A stretch of 64,000 nt of DNA from Nocardioides cynanchi (GTDB lineage Bacteria > Actinomycetota > Actinomycetes > Propionibacteriales > Nocardioidaceae), in contig NZ_CP044344.1 of the NCBI RefSeq assembly GCF_008761635.1, positions 3,038,001 through 3,102,000 on the forward strand, written 5' to 3'. Position 1 is the stretch's first letter; each line of letters starts with the position of its first letter. Below are positions 39,343-47,530 of this stretch, piece after piece. Made by a program: the position numbers and the translations under genes. The notes below the pieces were generated by a model, which was not told the origin of the DNA, ran no database searches, and saw nothing but the letters and a program-made list of their open reading frames with translations.

Positions 39343-41514
39343 TCAGCCGGCGAGAGCCGCCGCCACCCGCGTGCCCTGCTCGATCGCGCGCTTGGCGTCC
39401 AGCTCGGCGGCCACGTCGGCGCCGCCGATCAGGTGAGCCTCGGTGCCGACCGCGACCAGCTCGTCGTACAGGCTCCGGACCGGCTCCTGTCCCGCGCACA
39501 GCACGACGTGGTCCACCTCGAGCAGGAGCGGGGCACCGTCGACGGTCAGGTGCAGGCCGGGGTCGTCGACCCGGTCGTACGACGCCCCGCTCACCTGGCG
39601 CACGCCCGACTGCTTGAGCACCGCGCGGTGCGCCCAGCCGCTGGTCTTGCCCAAGCCGATCCCGATCGGGGTGGTCTTGCGCTGCACGAGCGTCACCTCG
39701 CGGACCGCCGCGCGGGGCTTGGGCTCGGTCAGCCCGCCGGGGTGCAGGGCGGGGTCGCCGACCCCCCAGTGGGCCAGCCACGCGTCGAGGTCCTCGCCGG
39801 GCTCGTGGGTGAGGAAGACGCTGACGTCGACGCCGATGCCACCGGCACCGACCACCGCCACCCGTCGGCCGGGCACCACCCGACCGGCCAGGACGTCGGC
39901 GTAGGTGACCACGCTCGGGTGGTCCACTCCGGCGAGGTCGGGGATCCGTGGGGTGACCCCGGTGGCCACGACCACCTCGTCGTACGACGCGAGGTCGGCG
40001 GCCGAGGGCGTCGTGCCCAGGCAGACCTCGACGCCCAGCACCTCGAGCCGCCGGGTGAAGTAGCGCAGGGTCTCGGCGAACTCCTCCTTGCCGGGGATCT
40101 GCATGGCCAGCCGGAACTGGCCGCCGATCTCCTGCGCCCGCTCGAAGAGCGTCACCGCGAAGCCACGCTCGGCCGCGCTCACGGCGGCCGCCAGCCCGGC
40201 CGGCCCGGCCCCGACCACGGCCACGGTGGGGCCTCCGGTCGGTCGAGGGGGTTCCTTCGCCGGTTGAGCGGAGTCCCTCGCCGGTTGAGCGGAGTCCCTC
40301 GGTGGTCGAGCGGAGTCCCTCGGTGGTCGAGCGGAGTCCGTCGGTGGTCGAGCGGAGTCCGTCGGTGGTCGAGCGGAGTCGAGACCACCGATCGGCAGCA
40401 GCACCAGCTCGGTCTCCCGGCAGGCGCGCGGGTTGACCAGGCACGAGGCCTTGCGGTCGGCGAAGACGTGGTCCAGGCAGGCCTGGTTGCAGGCGATGCA
40501 GGTGTTGATCTCGTCGGCGCGGCCGGCGGCGGCCTTCGCCACGAACGCGGGGTCGGCCAGGAGCGGCCGCGCCATCGAGACCAGGTCGGCCTCGCCCGAG
40601 GCCAGGATCTCCTCGGCCAGGTCGGGGGTGTTGATCCGGTTGGAGGCGCAGACCGGGACGCCCACCTCGGCCTTGAGCCGGGCGGTCGCCGAGCGCCAGG
40701 CACCGCGCGGCACCTGGGTGATGATCGTGGGCACCCGCGCCTCGTGCCAGCCGATGCCGGTGTTGAAGGCGGTGACCCCGGCCTCCTCGAGCGCGTGGGC
40801 CAGGTCGACCACCTCGTCCCAGGTCTGGCCGCCCTCGACCAGGTCGAGCAGCGAGATCCGGTAGACGATCGGGAAGCCGTCGCCCACGGCCTCCCGGGTG
40901 CGGCGTACCACCTCGACCGGGAAGCGCATCCGCTTCGCGGCGCTGCCGCCCCAGGCGTCGCTGCGGTCGTTGGTGCGGGCGGCGAGCATCTGGTTGATCA
41001 GGTAGCCCTCGGAGCCCATGATCTCGACGGCGTCGTACCCGGCCTTGCGGGCCAGGCCCGCCGCGTGCGCGAAGTGGCTCGCGGTGCGGTCCACGCCGCT
41101 CGAGCTCAGGGCCGACGGCTTGAACGGCGTGATCGGCGACTTCGCCGCGGACGCACTGACGCTGAACGGGTGGTAGCCGTAGCGGCCGGCGTGCAGCACC
41201 TGGAGCGCGATCGCGCCGCCCTCGTCGTGCACCGCGCCGGTGACGTCGCGGTGCCGCATCGCCTGGAGCCGGGTGGTCATCTCCGACGCGAACGGCTTGA
41301 GCCAGCCGCGCTTGTCGGGGGCGTAGCCGCCGGTGACGATCAGGCCGACGCCGCCGCGTGCGCGCTCGGCGACGTACGCCGCGAGGGCCGGCAGGTCGCG
41401 GACCCGGTCCTCGAGCCCGGTGTGCATCGACCCCATCACCACCCGGTTGCGCAGCGTGAGGTCGCCGAGGGTGAGCGGCTCGAGCAGGTGCGGGTACGTC
41501 GTCACCCGCGACAT
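39343..41514 (-). CDS. fadH: 2,4-dienoyl-CoA reductase-like (FadH family) with repeat linker
   Basis: A 723-residue FMN/FAD/4Fe-4S oxidoreductase of the FadH (old yellow enzyme) family that reduces 2,4-dienoyl-CoA in unsaturated fatty acid oxidation. The TIM-barrel domain has GSEGYLINQM (Tyr171) and GIGWHEAR (His257); the cluster cysteines are Cys339, 342, 346 and 358 (C-x2-C-x3-C-x11-C); the NAD(P)/FAD domain starts at VAVVGAGPAGLAA (about 431). E. coli FadH is 672 residues; the extra length here is largely a 7-residue repeat linker (DSARPPT type, about 378-426) encoded by 21-bp units. ATG at 41512-41514 matches homologous N termini; ATG at 41553 is an alternative. Confidence 0.9.
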   Translation of the reverse strand: MSRVTTYPHLLEPLTLGDLTLRNRVVMGSMHTGLEDRVRDLPALAAYVAERARGGVGLIVTGGYAPDKRGWLKPFASEMTTRLQAMRHRDVTGAVHDEGGAIALQVLHAGRYGYHPFSVSASAAKSPITPFKPSALSSSGVDRTASHFAHAAGLARKAGYDAVEIMGSEGYLINQMLAARTNDRSDAWGGSAAKRMRFPVEVVRRTREAVGDGFPIVYRISLLDLVEGGQTWDEVVDLAHALEEAGVTAFNTGIGWHEARVPTIITQVPRGAWRSATARLKAEVGVPVCASNRINTPDLAEEILASGEADLVSMARPLLADPAFVAKAAAGRADEINTCIACNQACLDHVFADRKASCLVNPRACRETELVLLPIGGLDSARPPTDSARPPTDSARPPRDSARPPRDSAQPARDSAQPAKEPPRPTGGPTVAVVGAGPAGLAAAVSAAERGFAVTLFERAQEIGGQFRLAMQIPGKEEFAETLRYFTRRLEVLGVEVCLGTTPSAADLASYDEVVVATGVTPRIPDLAGVDHPSVVTYADVLAGRVVPGRRVAVVGAGGIGVDVSVFLTHEPGEDLDAWLAHWGVGDPALHPGGLTEPKPRAAVREVTLVQRKTTPIGIGLGKTSGWAHRAVLKQSGVRQVSGASYDRVDDPGLHLTVDGAPLLLEVDHVVLCAGQEPVRSLYDELVAVGTEAHLIGGADVAAELDAKRAIEQGTRVAAALAG
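40240..40386 (-). repeat. Seven in-frame 21-bp tandem repeats inside fadH
   Basis: Units of 21 bp, for example TGGTCGAGCGGAGTCC with variable last bases, run from 40240 to 40386; six units (40261-40386) are clearly alike and the first, at 40240-40260, is degenerate. Each unit encodes seven residues of the kind DSARPPT, so frame is preserved. The final unit completes a 28-bp near-palindrome with the bases to 40390. The repeat lies in the linker between the Fe-S region and the FAD domain. Confidence 0.9.
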
Positions 41515-41574
41515 TGAACCGTCGATCGGCGGCCACCGGGTCGTCAGAGCCATGTGATCCCTATTGCACCTGTA

Positions 41575-41589
41575 TACCCCCCGGGGGTA
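41575..41589. promoter_or_regulatory. Second CsoR-type operator, upstream of DUF4396 gene
   Basis: TACCCCC-C-GGGGGTA is a perfect 7-bp inverted repeat around one base, closely like the csoR operator at 16494-16510 (ATACCCC-CTT-GGGGTAT). It ends 10 bases before the ATG of the DUF4396 gene and lies 61 bases from the FadH start on the opposite strand. Control of the DUF4396 gene by copper through CsoR is the simplest reading. Confidence 0.7.
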
Positions 41590-41599
41590 CCGTGTCGAC

Positions 41600-42058
41600 A
41601 TGGACACGAACTGGCGGATGGCGATCACGGCGACCCGGCACTGCCTGACCGGCTGTGCGATCGGCGAGATCCTGGGGATGCTGCTCAGCACCTGGTGGGG
41701 CTGGGGCAACGCCGGCAGCATCGCGCTCTCGATCGCGCTGGCCTTCTTCTTCGGCTACCTCCTGACCTACACCGGCGTACGACGTGCCGGTGCCGACGGG
41801 CGCACCGCTGCCCAGGCGGCCCTGGCCAGCGACACGGTGTCGATCGCGACCATGGAGATCGTGGACAACCTGTTCATCCTGGTGGTCCCGGGCGCGATGG
41901 CGGCGGGGCTGGACACCACCTTGTTCTGGTGGTCGCTGGCGGTCTCCCTGGCGGTCGCCTTCGTCGCCGCGGTGCCGGTGAACCACTGGCTGATGGCGCG
42001 CGGGAAGGGCCACGCCGTGGTCCACCGGTTCCACGACGCGCACGCCGGTCAGCACTGA
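41600..42058 (+). CDS. DUF4396 membrane protein, predicted copper-regulon member
   Basis: A 152-residue protein with three to four hydrophobic helices and no signal peptide. Features: His14-Cys15-x3-Cys19 at the start of the first helix (TRHCLTGCAIGE), a polar SDTVSIATMEIVDN segment mid-protein, and a C-terminal tail with His129, 138, 142, 145, 148 and 152. The family matches DUF4396, which has no assigned function. ATG at 41600 sits just downstream of a CsoR-type operator. A copper-binding or transport role is inferred from the operator and the Cys/His content; it has not been shown. Confidence 0.75.
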   Translation: MDTNWRMAITATRHCLTGCAIGEILGMLLSTWWGWGNAGSIALSIALAFFFGYLLTYTGVRRAGADGRTAAQAALASDTVSIATMEIVDNLFILVVPGAMAAGLDTTLFWWSLAVSLAVAFVAAVPVNHWLMARGKGHAVVHRFHDAHAGQH

Positions 42059-42084
42059 GACAGGACTCCCGTACCATTCCCGGC

Positions 42085-42954
42085 ATGCGCACGCCACGTA
42101 AGGCTGCCGTCCTCGCTCCGCTCATGCTCCTCGCGCTCGGGTGCGCGCCGCAGGCAAGCTCGACCACGGCCACCGACACGACCCCGACCACCGGCTCCCA
42201 GACCGCCGCCCAATGTGCCCAGGGCCACACGATGTCGAGCGGGAAGCTGACCATCGGCACCGACTCCCCGGCATACGACCCCTGGTTCCGGCACAACGAC
42301 CCGACCAACGGGCAGGGCTACGAGTCGGCCGTCGCCTACGCCGTCGCCAAGCAGCTGGGCTTCGCCCCGAGCGCGGTGACCTGGACCAAGGTGCCCTTCA
42401 ACTCGTCGTACGCCCCGGGCCCCAAGCACTTCGACTTCGACATCAACCAGATCTCGATCACGCCGGCCCGGGCCAAGGTGGTCGACTTCTCCGACGGCTA
42501 CTACTCGGCGGCCCAGGCGATCATCGCGGTCAAGGGCTCCCCGGCGGCGAGCGCGACCAGCCTGGCCGACCTCAAGCAGTACAAGATCGGCGCCCAGACC
42601 GGCACGACGTCGCTGACCGCGATCCGCGACCAGATCCAGCCGAGCAGCGACGCGGTGGTCTTCAAGAACACCAACGACGCCAAGACCGCCCTCGCCAACG
42701 GGCAGGTGGACGCGATCGTGGCCGACCTGCCGACCGCGTTCTACCTGGTGGCGGCCGAGATCGACCACGGCACCATCGTCGGCCAGTTCCCGAGCGCGGG
42801 CGCCCCGGAGCAGTTCGGGATGCTGTTCGCGAAGCACAACCCCCTGGTCCCCTGCGTGAACCAGGCGCTGGCGACGCTCAAGAGCGACGGCTCGCTGGCC
42901 CAGTTCGAGAAGAAGTGGCTGAGTGACACGGTCAACGTCCCCGTCCTGAAGTGA
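42085..42954 (+). CDS. ABC transporter substrate-binding lipoprotein (polar amino acid type)
   Basis: A 289-residue lipoprotein with lipobox LALGC (Cys20). The SBP_bac_3 fold is visible as KLTIGTDSPAYDPWF, FDFDINQISITPARAKVVDFS and GQVDAIVADLPTAFY. It captures a polar amino acid or similar solute outside the cell and delivers it to the permease in the next gene. It is the first gene of a three-gene operon with 4-bp stop/start overlap to the permease. Confidence 0.9.
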   Translation: MRTPRKAAVLAPLMLLALGCAPQASSTTATDTTPTTGSQTAAQCAQGHTMSSGKLTIGTDSPAYDPWFRHNDPTNGQGYESAVAYAVAKQLGFAPSAVTWTKVPFNSSYAPGPKHFDFDINQISITPARAKVVDFSDGYYSAAQAIIAVKGSPAASATSLADLKQYKIGAQTGTTSLTAIRDQIQPSSDAVVFKNTNDAKTALANGQVDAIVADLPTAFYLVAAEIDHGTIVGQFPSAGAPEQFGMLFAKHNPLVPCVNQALATLKSDGSLAQFEKKWLSDTVNVPVLK

Positions 42955-43814
42955 GCGCGTCCGGACCCGGCTGGACCCCCAGCCCCCGCGAGCTCGAGCG
43001 GCGCGACGTTCGTCGGCAGCGCTCTCGTCGCGACCTGCTGGTCGCCACGGTCGCGGCCGTCGTCGTGATCGGCGGCCTGCTGGCCGGTCTCCTGCTCTCG
43101 CCGGGCTGGCCCACGGTGCGGTCGGGCTTCCTGAGCTGGCACGACGCCAAGGCGTCCTTCCCCGCGGTGATCAAGGGCTTCCTGAAGTACAACGTGACCG
43201 GGTTCCTGATCGCCGAGCCGTTCATCCTGCTGATCGGGGTGCTGGTGGCCGTCACCCGGGGCACCACCTCCGCGACGATGTTCCCCCTCCGGGTCATCGC
43301 CGTGGTCTATACCGACGTGTTCCGGGGGCTGCCGACCTACCTCGTGGTGATCGTCTTCGGCCTCGCGATCCCCGGACTGGGGCTCCAGGGCGTCACCACC
43401 AACACCTTCTGGCTGGGGCTCACGGCCCTGGTCCTCTGCTACGGCGCCTACGTGGCGGAGGTGTTCCGGGCCGGCATCGAGTCCATCCACCCGTCGCAGG
43501 TGGCCAGCGCCGACACCCTCGGACTGAGCCGGGGGCAGGCCATGCGCCACGTGGTGCTGCCGCAGGCGACCCGGCGGGTCATGCCACCCCTGCTCAACGA
43601 CTTCATCTCGCTGCAGAAGGACACCGCGCTGCTGGGCGGCATCTTCGTCTTCGAGGGCCTGTTCGCAGCGCAGGACTACGGGGCCTACAACTTCAACTAC
43701 ACACCGATCACCGTCGTCGGCGTGCTGTTCTTGTGCCTCACGGTCCCGTTGACCCGGTTCACCGACTGGATCGGCCGGCGGGCGATGCGCCGGCAGTTCG
43801 CGGGCGTTCGGTGA
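42951..43814 (+). CDS. ABC transporter permease (polar amino acid type)
   Basis: A 287-residue membrane protein with about five helices, of the His/Glu/Gln permease family. The conserved cytoplasmic EAA loop lies around GIESIHPSQVASADTLGLSR. GTG at 42951 overlaps the stop of the binding-protein gene (GTGA). It forms the channel of the importer with the ATPase that follows. Confidence 0.9.
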   Translation: MSASGPGWTPSPRELERRDVRRQRSRRDLLVATVAAVVVIGGLLAGLLLSPGWPTVRSGFLSWHDAKASFPAVIKGFLKYNVTGFLIAEPFILLIGVLVAVTRGTTSATMFPLRVIAVVYTDVFRGLPTYLVVIVFGLAIPGLGLQGVTTNTFWLGLTALVLCYGAYVAEVFRAGIESIHPSQVASADTLGLSRGQAMRHVVLPQATRRVMPPLLNDFISLQKDTALLGGIFVFEGLFAAQDYGAYNFNYTPITVVGVLFLCLTVPLTRFTDWIGRRAMRRQFAGVR

Positions 43815-44545
43815 GCGCCCTGCTCGAGGTCACCGACGTCCGCAAGACCTACGGCGACAAGGTGGTGCTCGCCGACGTCTCGCTGACGCTGCAGCCCCAC
43901 GACGTGGTCTGCCTGATCGGCTCGTCGGGCTCCGGCAAGTCCACGCTGCTGCGCTGTCTCAACCTGCTCGAGGACATCGACGACGGGGTGATCTCGTTCG
44001 AGGGCCGAGAGATCTCCGACCCGCGGATCGACCGGCGGGAGGTGCGCAGCCGGATGGGGATGGTCTTCCAGTCCTACAACCTCTTCCCGCACCTGACCGT
44101 GCTCGACAACTGCACCCTCGCGCCGCGGCGCGTGCACGGCGTACCCAGGAAGGAGGCGGAGGAACGCGCTCGCCGCCTCCTCGAGCAGTTCGGCCTCGCC
44201 GACCAGGCCGACAAGCACCCCGACCGGATGTCCGGCGGCCAGCAGCAGCGGGCCGCGCTGGTCCGGGCGCTGTGCACCCAGCCCACCCTGCTGCTCCTCG
44301 ACGAGATCACGGCCGCGCTCGACCCCGAGCTGGTCGGCGACGTGCTGACCATCGTCCGCGACCTGGCCGAGCAGGGCACCACGATGATCCTGGCCACCCA
44401 CGAGATGAGCTTCGCCCGCGACATCGCGACCACGGTCTGCTTCCTCGACCAGGGGCGGATCCTCGAGCAGGGCCCGCCGTCGGAGATCTTCCACCACCCC
44501 CGCGAGGACCGCACCCGCCAGTTCCTGGCCCGCGTCCTGGGGTAG
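43811..44545 (+). CDS. ABC transporter ATP-binding protein (polar amino acid type)
   Basis: A 244-residue ATPase of the GlnQ/HisP group. Walker A is IGSSGSGKST, the signature is MSGGQQQRAALVRAL, Walker B is LLLLDEI, and the H-loop is ILATHEM. GTG at 43811 overlaps the permease stop. It powers import of the solute bound by the lipoprotein at 42085-42954. Confidence 0.93.
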   Translation: MSALLEVTDVRKTYGDKVVLADVSLTLQPHDVVCLIGSSGSGKSTLLRCLNLLEDIDDGVISFEGREISDPRIDRREVRSRMGMVFQSYNLFPHLTVLDNCTLAPRRVHGVPRKEAEERARRLLEQFGLADQADKHPDRMSGGQQQRAALVRALCTQPTLLLLDEITAALDPELVGDVLTIVRDLAEQGTTMILATHEMSFARDIATTVCFLDQGRILEQGPPSEIFHHPREDRTRQFLARVLG

Positions 44546-44570
44546 CGGTCCGGCTGAGAGGATCGGCGGT

Positions 44571-45728
44571 ATGACGCTCGAGCTCGGCCGGGGGACCGGC
44601 CCGCTGCGCGGGGTGAAGGTCGTCGAGCTCGCCGGCATCGGGCCCGGGCCGCACGCCTGCATGATCCTGGCCGACCTCGGCGCGGACGTGATCCGGGTCG
44701 ACCGGCCGGGCGGACAACCGCTGACCGGCGGCCCGACGGACCTGCTCAACCGCGGTCGTCCCAGCATCGCGCTGGACCTCAAGCACCCCGACGCGATCGC
44801 CACCGTGCTCGACCTCGTCGCCGGGGCCGACGTGCTGGTGGAGGGCCTGCGACCGGGTACGACGGAGCGGCTCGGCCTCGGCCCGGCCGCCTGTCTGTCC
44901 CGCAACCCGCGCCTGGTCTACGGCCGGATGACCGGCTGGGGCCAGGACGGGCCACTCGCCACCACCGCCGGCCACGACCTCGGCTACGTCGCGATCACCG
45001 GCGCCCTGCACGCGATGGGCCAGGACAAGGCGCGACCCCACTTCCCGGGCAACCTGGTCGGCGACTTCGGTGGCGGGTCGACGTACCTCGTGATCGGCAT
45101 CCTCGCCGCCCTGCTCGAGGCCCGGGTGTCCGGCCAGGGCCAGGTCGTCGACGCGGCGATCGTCGACGGCACCGCCCACCTGAACTCCATGGCGACCGGC
45201 TTCCTGGCGAGCGGGCTCTACCGCGAGGAGCGCGCGGCCAACCTGCTGGACGGCGGCGCGCCGTTCTACGACGTCTACGAGACCGCGGACGGCCGGCACC
45301 TGGCGATCGGGGCGCTCGAACCGAAGTTCTACGACGAGCTGGTGCGCCTGCTCGGCATCTCCGAGACCGTGCCCGACCGCAACGACCCCGCCCAGCACGA
45401 CGCCCTGCGCCGCGTGCTCACCGAGGCCGTCGCCGCGCGCACCCAGGCCGAGTGGGTCGAGGTCTTCGACGGCAGCGACGCCTGCGTGGCGCCCGTCGTC
45501 CCGCTCAGTGAGGCGTTCACCCATCCGCACCTGGCTGCTCGCGGCACCTTCGTCGACCGTGACGGCATCACCCAGCCGGCGCCGGCGCCGCGCTTCTCCC
45601 GCACCGGTGCCACGCTCACCACCCCACCTCCCGCCCGGGCCGGGCAGGACACCCGGGAGGCCCTCACCGCATGGGGGGTCGCCGACGTGGAGACGCTGCT
45701 GAGCTCGGGTGCGGCGGTCCAGGTGTGA
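44571..45728 (+). CDS. CaiB/BaiF CoA-transferase family, alpha-methylacyl-CoA racemase-like
   Basis: A 385-residue CaiB/BaiF-fold protein. The pattern GVKVVELAGIGPGPHACMIL at the start and NLVGDFGGGS at about 161-170 match alpha-methylacyl-CoA racemases; His135 (AGHDLGY) and Asp165 are in the positions of the catalytic pair of M. tuberculosis MCR. The enzyme would epimerise 2-methylacyl-CoA, letting branched-chain or steroid side-chain acids enter beta-oxidation. GTG of the next gene overlaps its stop. Confidence 0.88.
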   Translation: MTLELGRGTGPLRGVKVVELAGIGPGPHACMILADLGADVIRVDRPGGQPLTGGPTDLLNRGRPSIALDLKHPDAIATVLDLVAGADVLVEGLRPGTTERLGLGPAACLSRNPRLVYGRMTGWGQDGPLATTAGHDLGYVAITGALHAMGQDKARPHFPGNLVGDFGGGSTYLVIGILAALLEARVSGQGQVVDAAIVDGTAHLNSMATGFLASGLYREERAANLLDGGAPFYDVYETADGRHLAIGALEPKFYDELVRLLGISETVPDRNDPAQHDALRRVLTEAVAARTQAEWVEVFDGSDACVAPVVPLSEAFTHPHLAARGTFVDRDGITQPAPAPRFSRTGATLTTPPPARAGQDTREALTAWGVADVETLLSSGAAVQV

Positions 45729-47161
45729 GCCACGTCGACGTCCTGATCATCGGCGCCGGCCTGTCCGGCATCGGTGCGGCGGCGCACCTGACCCGCGAGC
45801 TGCCCGGCACGTCGTACGCCGTGCTGGAGGCGCGGGCGGTCAGCGGCGGCACCTGGGACCTGTTCCGCTACCCCGGCATCCGCTCGGACTCCGACATGTA
45901 CACGATGGGCTACCGCTTCAAGCCCTGGCTCGACCAGGAGTCGCTGGCGCCCGGGCCGCGGATCCTCGACTACGTCCGCGAGACCGCACGCGAGTACGAC
46001 GTCGAGCGGCACATCCGCTACGACCACCGGGTGGTCCGGGCGTCGTGGAGCAGCCAGGACGCCCGCTGGACGGTCGAGGCCGAGCGCGACGGCGCGACCG
46101 TCACCTTCACCGCCGGCTTCCTGTGGAGCTGCCGCGGCTACTACGACTACGAGCGCGGCCACGAGCCGGAGTTCGCCGGCGCCGCGGACTTCGCCGGCCC
46201 GATCGTGCACCCGCAGCACTGGCCCGACGACCTCGAGTGGGAGGGCAAGCGGGTCGTCGTGATCGGCAGCGGGGCGACGGCGGTGACCCTGGTGCCGACC
46301 CTGGCCCGCGACGCGGCCCACGTGACCATGCTCCAGCGCTCACCGTCGTACGTGATGAGTCTGGCCCGCCGCGACCCGGTCGCCCTGCGGATCCGGCGCT
46401 GGCTGCCCGACCGGCTCGCCCACCGGGTGGTCCGCTGGAAGAACATCACCACCACCGCGGCGTTCTACCGGCTGTCGCGGGCCCGGCCGGCGCTGGTGAG
46501 GCGGCTGGTCCGCAAGCAGAACCTCGCCCAGCTCCCTGAGGGGTACGACGTCGACACCCACTTCACGCCGGCCTACGACCCGTGGGACCAGCGGATGTGC
46601 TTCGTCCCGGACGGCGACCTCTTCAAGGCGGTACGGCGCGGCACCGCTGAGGTCGTCACCTCGACCATCGAGCGGTTCGACGAGTCCGGGGTCGTGCTGA
46701 CCGGTGGCCGGCACCTCGACGCGGACCTGATCGTCACCGCTACCGGGCTGCGGCTCTCGCCGTTCGGCGACATCGCGCTCGAGGTCGACGGTGCCCCCGT
46801 CGACCCGTCGGCGGAGATGACCTACCGCGCCCTGATGCTGACCGGGGTCCCGAACTTCGTCTTCACCGTCGGCTACACCAACGCGTCGTGGACCCTCAAG
46901 GTCGACCTGGTGGCGGAGTTCTGCTGCCGGCTGCTGGCCCACCTGTCCGAGCACGGCTACCGCAGCGTCGTCGCCGTGCGCGACCCGTCGGTCACGCCGC
47001 TGCCGTTCATGGACTTCACCTCGGGCTACGTGCTGCGCGCCCTCGACCAGCTCCCGCGCCAGGGTGACCGCGAGCCCTGGCGGCTGCGGCAGAGCTACCT
47101 GCACGACCGCCGCACGATCCGGCACGCCGGCCTCGACGACGGGGTGCTCGCCTTCCGGTGA
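45725..47161 (+). CDS. Flavin-containing monooxygenase, Baeyer-Villiger type
   Basis: A 478-residue FAD/NADPH enzyme. FAD motif IIGAGLSGIGAA is at the N terminus, and the Baeyer-Villiger fingerprint F-x-G-x3-H-x3-W-P is present as FAGPIVHPQHWPDD (about 156-170), followed by NADPH motif VVIGSGATAVT. It inserts oxygen into ketones or oxidises sulfides. The closest well-known group is EthA-like. GTG at 45725 overlaps the upstream stop, so it is coupled to the racemase gene. Confidence 0.88.
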   Translation: MSHVDVLIIGAGLSGIGAAAHLTRELPGTSYAVLEARAVSGGTWDLFRYPGIRSDSDMYTMGYRFKPWLDQESLAPGPRILDYVRETAREYDVERHIRYDHRVVRASWSSQDARWTVEAERDGATVTFTAGFLWSCRGYYDYERGHEPEFAGAADFAGPIVHPQHWPDDLEWEGKRVVVIGSGATAVTLVPTLARDAAHVTMLQRSPSYVMSLARRDPVALRIRRWLPDRLAHRVVRWKNITTTAAFYRLSRARPALVRRLVRKQNLAQLPEGYDVDTHFTPAYDPWDQRMCFVPDGDLFKAVRRGTAEVVTSTIERFDESGVVLTGGRHLDADLIVTATGLRLSPFGDIALEVDGAPVDPSAEMTYRALMLTGVPNFVFTVGYTNASWTLKVDLVAEFCCRLLAHLSEHGYRSVVAVRDPSVTPLPFMDFTSGYVLRALDQLPRQGDREPWRLRQSYLHDRRTIRHAGLDDGVLAFR

Positions 47162-47256
47162 CCGGGTCCTCGTGCATCGACCACCACGGCGGGGGTACGG
47201 GGCGGTCAGGAGGCTGCGCTCATGGGGGGCAGCCGCAAGAAGGGATGTGAACCCAC

Positions 47257-47454
47257 ATGGGTCTCGACGACAAGGCCGGCAACGAAGCCACCGATCTCAA
47301 GGGCAAGGCCAAGGAGTCCGCGGGCAAGGTCACGGGCAACGAGAGCATGGAGAACGAAGGCAAGGCGGACCAGGGCGAGGCCAAGGTCAAGAAGGCCGGC
47401 GAGCACGTCAAGGACGCCGCCAGCGACGCCAAGGACGCCATCACCGGCCACTGA
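47257..47454 (+). CDS. CsbD family stress protein
   Basis: A 65-residue, Lys/Ala/Glu-rich protein of the CsbD family, a general stress protein in B. subtilis under sigma B control. Pattern GNEATDLKGKAKESAGKVTG near the start is the family core; the rest is predicted helical and highly charged. It is likely a cytoplasmic stress-induced protein. No clear sigma-B promoter could be confirmed. A strong terminator follows at 47477-47513. Confidence 0.88.
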   Translation: MGLDDKAGNEATDLKGKAKESAGKVTGNESMENEGKADQGEAKVKKAGEHVKDAASDAKDAITGH

Positions 47455-47476
47455 GCCGCGTCTCCACGCACAGCGA

Positions 47477-47513
47477 CGAGAGGGGTCCCGGCGTCAGGCC
47501 GGGACCCCTCTCG
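47477..47513 (+). terminator. Rho-independent terminator after csbD
   Basis: A 16-bp stem begins with CGAGAGGGGTCCCGGC at 47477-47492 and pairs exactly with 47498-47513 around a five-base loop GTCAG. It is among the strongest stems in the window. It lies 23 bases after the CsbD stop, without a long T run, as usual in high-GC actinobacteria. Confidence 0.88.
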
Positions 47514-47530
47514 CACATAGGGTGGACCGG

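Noticed and set aside
40240..40386. Candidate CRISPR array
   Set aside because: The 21-bp units are contiguous, with no spacers and no cas genes, and encode an in-frame peptide; it is a coding tandem repeat.
37780..41517. A 1245-codon plus-strand frame opposite the methyltransferase, dehydrogenase and FadH genes
   Set aside because: It is His/Gly/Val-rich antisense translation of three well-supported genes and has no domain.
47162..47256. Sigma-B promoter for csbD
   Set aside because: A GGGGTAC resembling a stress -10 is present, but no matching -35 at the right distance could be seen.
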